NCBI GenBank assembly: GCA_031213475.1
Contig: JARUPZ010000026.1
Span: 186,001 to 250,000, forward strand
Direction: 5' to 3'
Length of the DNA: 64,000 bases
Source of the DNA: Nereocystis luetkeana
Taxonomy: Eukaryota; Sar; Phaeophyceae; Laminariales; Laminariaceae
Shown piece after piece: positions 44,028-54,100 of the stretch. Position 1 is the first letter of the stretch, and each line of letters starts with the position of its first letter. The notes under the pieces are model-generated. The model ran no database searches, was not told the DNA's origin, and was given only the letters and a program-made list of their open reading frames with translations. Made by a program: the position numbers and the translations under genes.

Positions 44028-45089
44028 GTAAGCCGGCGTTTGGGCATGGGATGCTTCGTTGAAGGGGGTGCTGGAACGGGGTCCAGGGAGGGGGGGGGAT
44101 AGTGAGCGTGGGAGGAGGGAGGGGTAGGGGGTGGGGGGCGGGGGGCGGGGGGGGGGGAGGGGTGAGCGGGTTCGCCGTGTTGGTGTGTGATTAGCGCAGC
44201 CCGTAGGGCCATTTCTGATTTTTTTTTTTCTGGCGTTCCTGGCCGAAGCGTATTTCAATACCAGGTACTATTGTAGCAGGCATTCGTTAAACTGAAAAAT
44301 GAAAATAATACGGTAGGTACGGAATGCTGCAAGCTGCTAGATACTTCCGGGGGGTGAAAAGGGGCGGAAGGGGGGGGGGGGGGCGCATGGAGGTGGAAAT
44401 ATCTAGTATTGCACCCGAATATTGTAGAAAACCGTCCAAAGTTAACGTGTTCACCGAATACCGACGAATAGATGATTGAGGTATAGGGCGGGGTTGGCGT
44501 CGTTGGTGTCGAAGCTGAGGCAGTAGCGAGGACGGTGGCGGTGTGGGATCGATGCCGCGCTCACGGGCTTGTCCCGCGTATGAATTGGTTGCACACCGCG
44601 CAGCACGCACAGAGCACCGCGTGCAACACAGGCTGGGCGTAATTCAGTTTCCACACCATCCGCGCTCTACATGTAGTATATACTTCGTATATGCCAACGG
44701 GAGGTGGGCAAGGTGGCTGTGTTGAGTAACCCCCCCCCCCCTCCCCGCCCCCCCCCCCCCCCCTCCGCCTCGTCTCGTCATCCCTGCACCCCACTTTCTC
44801 GCTTTTGGATGCGGCCTTTCTCGCTCTCTTTCAGGGTGAATCGGTGTGCCTGCAGGACCATCACTTCATCGACGAGAAAATACAGGGGGCGCGGGTTCGG
44901 GAGAGTGAGGTCGTCGGGGGGCACTTCACATGGGGTGAGGATGACACTTGCCTTGTACCAGGTGGTCGGCATCGGTAGTGATGCCCTTGGGTAAACACAC
45001 CAATAACCGTGTCCAGCAGTGGTCCCTCTGTAGTTCCGGTTGAGCAGGATCGGCTGCCTGGTATATATATATATACCTATACTACCAGG

Positions 45090-45120
<31 letters not shown>

Positions 45121-48100
45121 AATACATGTATAAACTCGTTTGCTCTGGACGGTCGCTGTGAGGGCGTTTCGGTAACCTTTCGCAAGATTGTCAACCATGA
45201 TTCGCGAGAGCTTTGAAGTTTTCGCGAGTAGACGGATTTTTTTCAATATATATATATATATACTTCGAAGTATACGTAGTGCCTGCGATATCGCTTGGTA
45301 CACATGCAGATGGCAATAACCAGTGTGATGTATCGTGTGCTGAGTAGATAGTGGCGGTTGTCGCTACATGTAGTGCCGGTGTTGTTGACAGGCGCATATG
45401 ATACCGCCACTATATAGGGACCATTGCCAGGTATACCTGGTATATCATTACACCAAAATGATCAAATGCTCACGGTATCAACATCATTGTATCAAGTATC
45501 CACATCGATACTTGATTGGAGCAAGCTCTACTCATTGTCAACTGCCAAACGGACTAGTAATATAGAACCACTTGCTTAGATCTCAATCCCTGAGCGTGCT
45601 CGGTTGGTACATCCCTGGCCTCTCAGAGCTCCCACTTCGAAACCGCCTCCTTTTATTACCTGCCGGACCTTTCCAGCGGTTCTTTGTTTTCTCGGTCCTT
45701 TCTCTTTTTTTTTTCTTCTTTCGTTTCGTGTGCGTGCGTGTACTCCGAGCACGGCACCGCGGGAGAGCCCGGCGCCGTCGCGGGTGTCAGCGGGTGCTGG
45801 CGGGTAGAGGGGGAGTTGCAAGGAGCGCAGTCGCCGCTTTCGTGTCTAGGCGTCGCGTGTGCCTCGAGACACGAGGGATGCAGGAACGGACTCTGCCTGG
45901 CCCCCATTTGTGATTTTGGATGGAGTATCTACGAGATAGACCTTTCCAGCGGTTTTTTGTTTTCTCCATTTCTCTTGGCACTCTCGGTCCTTCCTTCCTT
46001 TTTTTCTGCTTTCGTTTCGTGTGCGTGCGTGTTCTCCGAGTACGGCACCGCGGGAGAGCCCGGCGCCGTCGCGGGTGTCAGCTAGTGCTGGCGGGTAGAG
46101 GGGGGGTTGCAAGGAACGCGGTCGCCGCTTTCGTGTCTAGGCGTCGCGTATGCCTCGAGACACGAGGGATGCATGAACGGGCTCTGTCTTGGCCTCTATT
46201 TGTGATTTTTGATAGATTACGTACGAGGTATAAGGGTCGTTCGATGTTGCAAAGTAAGCTTCAAGCGGTGCTTATTTTTGAGACCACGTTGCAAGTTGAA
46301 AGAGGGAGCTGCGAAGTCTGAGGACCAACTTTGTCGAGCTGGCGAGCGACGGCCACGGTGAGCACCGGGCTTCACGCGAGGCGGTCGACGGGGCTGACTG
46401 TGGCGATGAGTTACTAGAGTGTTTTGCGACAGAGGAAAAAAAAAAAAACTTTAGTTGCGCTAGAAAAAGTGAGTTTCCTTCCCTTCCCGATTCCGGTGTG
46501 TTTCCGAGTGAGGTAAAACAAATCCTGCAGGCGACGCCTCCGAAAATAAGAAGGGAAGGGGGGAGGTGAGGCAAACGCGGCAATGGCAGCCCAGCAACGT
46601 TTCGGCGGCAGAGTTGACAGCGGTGCCACCACTGCCATCCCACGACTGCAAGCAGCAGCACAGCAAGCGGCAGCTAGAAAGCGCTAGCCGCAGCTAGGGG
46701 CAGCTTGATCAACAAAAATAAACAGCGTCAGCACCAGCACCAGCAAGCACCAGCACCAGCCAGCTTCCCTTTTTGGATTGCCTGCTGCTCCTGCTGCTGC
46801 TCTACGCACGCCACAGCGCCGGCGGGCTCCGCTCCGCCGCCACTGTCGCGGCCGCTGCTGCCGCTGCTGCCGCTGCTGCTGCTGCTGCTGCTGCTGCAGT
46901 GTGGTGGAATCGAAATGATACACGAGCTGTCGCGCTCTGTGCGAGTACGAGTGCGAGTACGAGTGTGATTACGAGTCCTTTTTTGGAACGGAGCATCTTC
47001 CACGTCGTCACGAAGTAGGCGAAATCGTGTACCCTACGTAGCAGCGGCAGCGGCCCGCTGGCACAATCCAACGCCGCTCGTGCGCGCTATACTCAAGCAA
47101 CACCTCTCGAGCCTCTGCGCTCACAGCGGTTGTCGTGATGCGTACAGCAAGCAGCATGGTGGCATGGAAGATGCTCGGTGTTTTGATCCTTCGAGATTCA
47201 AAGATTTGAGATGATGCGTTCTGCGTGGGGATAATGCTCGGTGCGTGTAGGCCAATGAAACAGACAGCCAAAAGTTACCGCAACTTTTGACGAAATCCTG
47301 ACTTCGCTGAATAATAGTTTTTTTCGCGTTTTTTCCAGAAATTTACCTCAAAAAGTCACCTCGGGAGAATTTTTGGAGAAGTAAAAGTAAAAAAACACGA
47401 AATCGCAAACACTCCAGTGAGGAAAGCTTTACCCAGACCCAATCGGTGGCGAGGTGGTCGCGAGAGGGGCGGGCGGCGTACGAGACTGATGAGAGAATCA
47501 TTGATGCTCGTTTTTATTCTTTTTAGACCGGTGCGGACCTTTCTAGCAGCTCTTTGTTTTCTCCATTTCTTTTGCACTTTTCCAGCGGGTTTTACTTTTC
47601 TCCATTTGTTTGTCTTGGCACTTCGGTGTTTTTTTTTTTTTTTTTTTTCTTTTGTTTCGTGTGCGTGCGTGTACTCCGAGCACGGCACCGTGGGCGAGCC
47701 CGCGCCTTCGCGGGTGTCAGCGGGTGCTTGCGGGTAGAGGGGGGGTTACATGGAGTGCGGTCGCCGCTTTCGTGCCTGGGCGTCGCGTGTGTATCGAGAC
47801 ACGAGGGATGCATGGACGGGCTCTGTCTGGCCTCTATTTGTGATTTTGGATAGAGTATGCACGAGTTATAAGGGTCGTTCGGGATTGCAAGATAAAAATC
47901 GAGCGGTGCTTATTTTTGCGACCACGCTGAAGTTGAAAGAGAACCCTCCGCGCAGTCCGAGCACCAATGTTATCGAGCTGGCGAACGATGGCCACCGTGG
48001 GCACCGGGATTCACGCGAGGCGGGCTACGGGGCTGACTGTGGCAGATAGTGAGGAAAGCTTTACCCGGACCGAATCGGTGGTGAGGTGGTCGCGAGGCGG

Positions 48101-51100
48101 GCGGGCGGCGTACGAGGTTGAGAGAGAAGCTCTGCTGTTTAAAAATAACTAATATTTTTTGACCGGTGCAAGGTGTTCCAATCAGGCAGAAATATGAGGG
48201 AACGCGGATTTTGTTTTTTCTTTCCTATTTTTTGGGTTTCATTTTCGTTGGTTTTTCGGTGCTGCTGTGAGGTGCTGTGCTTTCTCTTTCGTACATACTG
48301 CTCCACAGCAAGCGCATCAAAAGAGGAAAATAGGTACCCTAACCCTTAATAATACCTGGAGTATCTAAGTACGTATGGCATGTGAGCGAGCGTAGCGGGC
48401 GGACCCATTCGCGACGCGAAGCGTATGTGGCGGCCGAGCTGTTTTTTCCTGAAGCATGGCGGCGGGGCTCTTGGCATTATCAAGTCGCCAGTTTGCGGCT
48501 ACAACCATTAAACATCTACCAGGTACCTGGTATATTTAATCAAAGAGCCTCTGTCCGCTTCGCTTAATTTGATGCGCTTTTCCTTTCTGAGCAAAGCGCC
48601 TTATATAAGTTACTCGTATGATAGATCACTCGTGGCAACCTACGATCTGACCCAGCCGTGAAGCGGACAATCAATCATGGAGTCGTATCTCGTGAATCAC
48701 TTTGCGAATTAGGACTTGAAATTTGGAGGCACTATTAATAGTGACCCTGACATCAGTGCGTATGCGAAAAACTTGAGCAACGAAAATGTTATGACACGTT
48801 TATAGTTCGACGCGAATTCGACGAGATATCGGTGAAAACTCACAAACACCAACTTTTAACGCTAAATTCCTCCTAAATTCAGTAATAAAATAGCCGTTCC
48901 TGGTCAAGGCGAAATTCGGTGGAGACGTTACTGGGGGTAGAAGGAGAAGCTCGACACCAGTTTCATTGCCTAACTCGTTGCCCATATAGCGAGATATGGC
49001 CAAGAACAATATTCCATACTAGAATCAAGTGTAACGAGAAAAAACTATTTAGTGGGATGCGGCGCTCATTTTTGCGATTTTCGATCTGAAATTTTGACAC
49101 CGTCTTTGCGACGCCCGTTCAAAATTAAGGCATTCCTGGCTTTTTGATTTTTCGCTTTTTATTAGAGGTATTTCAGTCGTGTTGTTATTTTTTCGTTTAT
49201 TTTCAGTCATTAAAAAAAAACCCCTCGCACGTCACGTTTCGGTTGTGGTGCATGGACAACACCGTGTCAAAATTTCATGTCACCTGCGTAAAATTGGGCG
49301 CTGCATGCTGCAGGCTTCATGCTGTATATCCGACGTCCTGAATCGACGGGGTCTTAGCTGGCCCAGCCCGTACGTGTAACCTCCGAAAAAATGTTTATTT
49401 ATTTCTTAAGTATAGACACCCCCACCCCTTGACCTCTGCAGCTTCAGATTTTGTCTTCCTCGTATACGGACTGCTGTAACACTGTAACACTGCACGAGGC
49501 CACATAAAACCCGTAGTACGTGCCATCGAAGTATCATGCATGTACCACACACAGCTTGAAGTATGAGTTCGACGAAACGCTCCATCTCATAGCTGTTGTT
49601 TTTAATTTTATAGATACATCTACTGCATGAAAGGAGTGGTATCGATCACTTACCGCTACTACTACAGTTGTACGTACTAAAACATACCGGCTACAGCAAT
49701 AATACTATTGCGGGGGACCATAGTTAATAGGACCGAATATTGTCTGTAAAAATCGTTAAATATATACCTGGTAGGTTTTTATGTATACCAGAGGTTCTAT
49801 CATGGTTAATAGGACCAAATATTGTAAAAATCGTTAAATGTATAGTTTTTTATGTATACCATAGGTTCTATTAACTATGGTCCCCCGTAATAGTATGTTG
49901 TATCAATGCCATTTTCAGAAGCAACGTGAAAGTCAATATCAGCGTAGCTGATACCGGTATGCAGCAGCAAGAGAGGGAATCAAAAATGCACATACGAGTA
50001 GGACAGGTGAGTTGTACGGACCTCGTGCCAACAGAGGTTGCAGAAAGAGGATCAAGCCGTTTGGGTCTGAGTGCGCTCTAGTTGTGGGGACTCATCAGAA
50101 ACAGAAAATAGCCAGAGAGCGGCAGTTAGAACTGGTCTACAAGCTGGCGCGCTTGCTCCCTGCTTGAGCTCCTATTACATTTCCTGTGAGTGCCGTCCGG
50201 TACCTTTCCCGATTTGTTGGGCCTTGCGCCGCGGATGACGCCGCCGCCACTGCTGCTGCAGCTACTGCTGCTGTTTCGGTTGCTGCTGGCGATGTTTCTA
50301 TTTGCTGCTGCTGTTGTTGATGCTGCCGCTGGTGCTGGTGCTTGTGCTGTATCTACTGCTGCTATTGTTGCCATCGCTCCTGCTGCTGCTCCTGCTGCTG
50401 CTGCTGCTGCTGCTCTTACTATTGCTGTTGCTGCTGCCGCTGCTGTTGCTCCTGTTTCTATTGCTGCTGCTGCTGCTGCTGCTGTTGGTGATGCTTCTAT
50501 TGCCAGTGGTGCCGCTCCTATTGTAGTTGCTGTTGATGCCGCTACGTACTGCTGCTATTGTTGCCATCGCTCCTGCTGCTACTGCTGTTTGTTTGACTGT
50601 CTCGCAACCCCTGCGTCTTCCTTTGCTACTGCTTCTGCCGCTGCTGCCGCTGCGACCACTGGTGCTACTGGTGCTGCTACTACTGGTGCTGCTGCACCTG
50701 TCGACAGGGTTTCAAAACTACGTTCAGCAGCCCTACGTGATGTTCACCACGCTCCGGAACCCGCTGGAGCTGTTCGTGTCCGGGCAGCAGTACAAGCACC
50801 GGAAAAAAACGCGGGTCATGAGCAAGGTGGGGCTTCCCGCGTAGCAATCCCACACCGCCAGTTTGCCTTATGTCATTGCGTTGGGTGGCATTGAGCGGTG
50901 AGCTTGGCAGGTCAGTCGAAGTCTAAAGAAAACGCGACCAATGGGCAAAGTCAGCCTTCGCGTGCAGCGATTCCACGACAAGTCAGTGTAAATCGATCCA
51001 GATTTTCTTTTCCCACTTGCGTATCATCCTATCGGCGGAACAAAGCCTGATTACAAGGAACCCACCACAGCGAAGGTAAGGTTCGGAGAGCCGTTTGACA

Positions 51101-54100
51101 ACGGACACGTTCGGTTGCCCCGTGTAACTCTGGCGACGCGTAAGGCTCGACGCGGGTTTGTCTTTCACTGTGTTTGCGTCGCATCCATTTGGTAGACAAA
51201 CCTCTAACTGCATTAGCCTCACGTCAGAAAGGCTTGGGAGACCCGTTGGTACACGCGTTCGCGAGGTGCCACGTGGGGTTGGTCGGCGTGACGTAGCGAC
51301 GGGTGGGATTCAACCCATTCTTCTCATTGTTTTTGGAGTCGCATATTGTCGGTGGACCAACCGTGAACTTGCGTCAGCCTTGCGACCTCGACGTTCGGAG
51401 AGCCGTTAAGAGTCGTGGATAACGGGCATGTTATGGTGGTCCGTGTATGCCGTTCGACGTGTCGGACTCGACCCACAAATTGCCGCACCTGTTTTCAACA
51501 GTCGGTAATACCAACCTCTACAGCTATTAATACTGTTAACCTTTCGACGATGGGGTTTTGAGAGCCGTTGGCCACGGCGGCGTGGATTGGTCCCTATGCC
51601 GAATGGTCGGTAGGTTACTGTCGGCCTGTAACCGTAGACTGTATGCGCCGGTAAACACGTTGCCTGTTTATGCCGCAAATCCCGCGAAAGCTGACCGTGC
51701 GGACCTTGCTCTGTTGGGGACCGTACCAGTCGTTGGTGGGGATGGTGGTCTTTGGGGTGGAGTCGATGTCGATGTTGATGATAGTTCTGGTCCTGGTGTT
51801 GGTTTTTCTTGGAGGTGGCGGTGTTGATATCAGATTGGGGTGGTGGAGGCGGTCGTAGGTAGGGGTTGTGGTGGGAGGTAGTGGGGATGCATGCTCGAAA
51901 CAGGTTAGAACGGTCTTAACCCCCTCTGGAATTTTGACGGAAAAATTACGATTACGTTTACCCGGCCACACGAAGCTGCCTGCGCTGAGGGGTCACGAGA
52001 TGGTTCATGTACTGTCTGAACTACGAGGTACCAGGTATGCCATTATCGTTCCGCCGCATCCCATCTCATCCCATCCCGTCCCATCTCGTCCCACCCCGTC
52101 CCGTTCAGTCCCATATTATCCCATTCCATCCCGTTGCGCCGTCTCTTTCCCGCCCACCACACCCGTGGCGGATCTCTCTCGCGCGGTCTCCCTGTATCTG
52201 TTATGCAGGCGGCGGGCCTCGTGGAAAATACCATGATGGCCGCGCTGGAGCACCATCGAGCCCGCTTAGAGTTCGGGTCCACCCCTGGTAACGACGAGGG
52301 TGGGTTGGTGCTGCCGCAAGGGCAGGGTGGCAAGGTGGTCGGGTTCATCTTCCGCTTGGTAGACCCGGAGGTATGGGTATGGTATGGTGTGGGGTGGCGT
52401 GTTGTGGTGTGGTGACAACTGATATGTGCTATGGCATGTTCTGATATGGTATGGGACTGTATTATGGAATTACATGGTGTGGTTTGGTGTTGTATCATTT
52501 AAGAGCCCCTTAATTTCGGCCTGGCTCAAGGCCCTGGTCGTAGTTCGTTTGTGTACGGACTATGATTACCGACCGCACTCGGCGAATCACATACCGCCAT
52601 CACGATACGTCCAAACAGGCACAGGCAAGTGTGCTTGTGGGTAATATTTGCGGGAGTGGGGGTGGGGGAATTCGTCAAGAGATGTCCGCTGTGATGGGAA
52701 ACCTCCCTTGGAGGCGCACAGCAGTAAGGCTGTCTGTCATGCCGGCGCGGCGCCACCTCTGGATCCAGTTTTTGCTTTGTTTCGTTTTCATGATGAATTC
52801 CCTCAAGGTTTACGTCTGTACAGCAGGGTCCAAACCCACCGTATATGCTGGAAAATATCAGGTCGTCGAACGTGGTTTCTTGGTAGGGTGTTGCGTTATG
52901 TGCGCCGGACCGCGATGCCTCCGCACGCGCGCGCAGCATATCGTCACAGTGTGGACTTGTAGCCGGCCGTTCCGGCGACTCTCTCAGCCTTGTTCGATTC
53001 TTCTCGGGATCGTTATTCTTCTCTGACGCGCCCTTTGTATATGCCCTATTATTAGGATTAACGTGGCGTTATCGGTAGCATCACACCACACGATGGCCAG
53101 AATTCATGTAATTATGTACCGAATCATGCACACCACCATAACATCAAATCATGCATACCGTGACACCTCAGCATGACACTATAACATCGCATTCATCGGA
53201 CGGTTGGCCGCTCTCAATGGCGCCCTCCCAGCCCGATTTCCCTTCCCTTCATGTCCTATTTACCCTTCTCTGACGTCCTCGGTGCACTTCCTATGGGTAG
53301 GTGATGACCACCAAAACGCTCAACGAAGCGACCGAGGACGCGATAAAAAACCTCGACACGTTCTGGTTGGTGGGGGTGGTGGAGCAGTACCAGGGGTTCA
53401 TGGCGGTGCTGCAGTCCATGATGGACCCCCTCAGGCGGTGCGTGCTTCTACTTCAGCTCAACCACTGATCAGCCGTACGGCGGCACCCACACTATGCTGA
53501 TTCTTTATTTGCACGCTTCCCGCAGATCCGATATTGACCCCCCCCTCCCCGTTCTATTTTATCTAGGTTGGTTTGTCGTCGGTTAGCAACGACACTGTAA
53601 AACATGCCGCTCACTACTTACGCTAGACAGCCAGGGTACCGTTTTTTTTTTTAATTTTATTTTTGGCGGTCGGTCACAGCTGGTTGTCGAGTTACATCAT
53701 ATGTGCGAGGTGAACAACCTTTACTCCGCGCGAGTGGGAATGATCGTATCACGTAGTGTTCATGGGAAGGCACCCAAGAGGCAGTTACATAGCACTACCA
53801 TTGGTCTTTCTGGATGTGGCTACACCGGAAATTTAATTAACTCATTGAAGCTGTCATCCATACGCAAATCCGCCTCACAAACGTTTCTTGGTAGGATGCA
53901 GCTTAACCTTCATGCGACTCGCCAGACACCTCACGGCGCTTCACGCTAGGTGCAACCAATGTCTGCCTGGTCGGTGAAAACCCGACATGCTCCGTTCTGG
54001 CATTGTAGGGATGCGTGGGTCTATGGTCTTACCACTACGGCCATGCATGAGATCGAGTATATCTCTCCTATCGAGTACCCCCCCCCTCGAATATGCGTGT

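Noticed and set aside
50190-50894. 234-codon Ala-rich frame overlapping exon 3
   Set aside because: It arises from the CTG/GCT tract and reads the sulfotransferase exon in the wrong frame.
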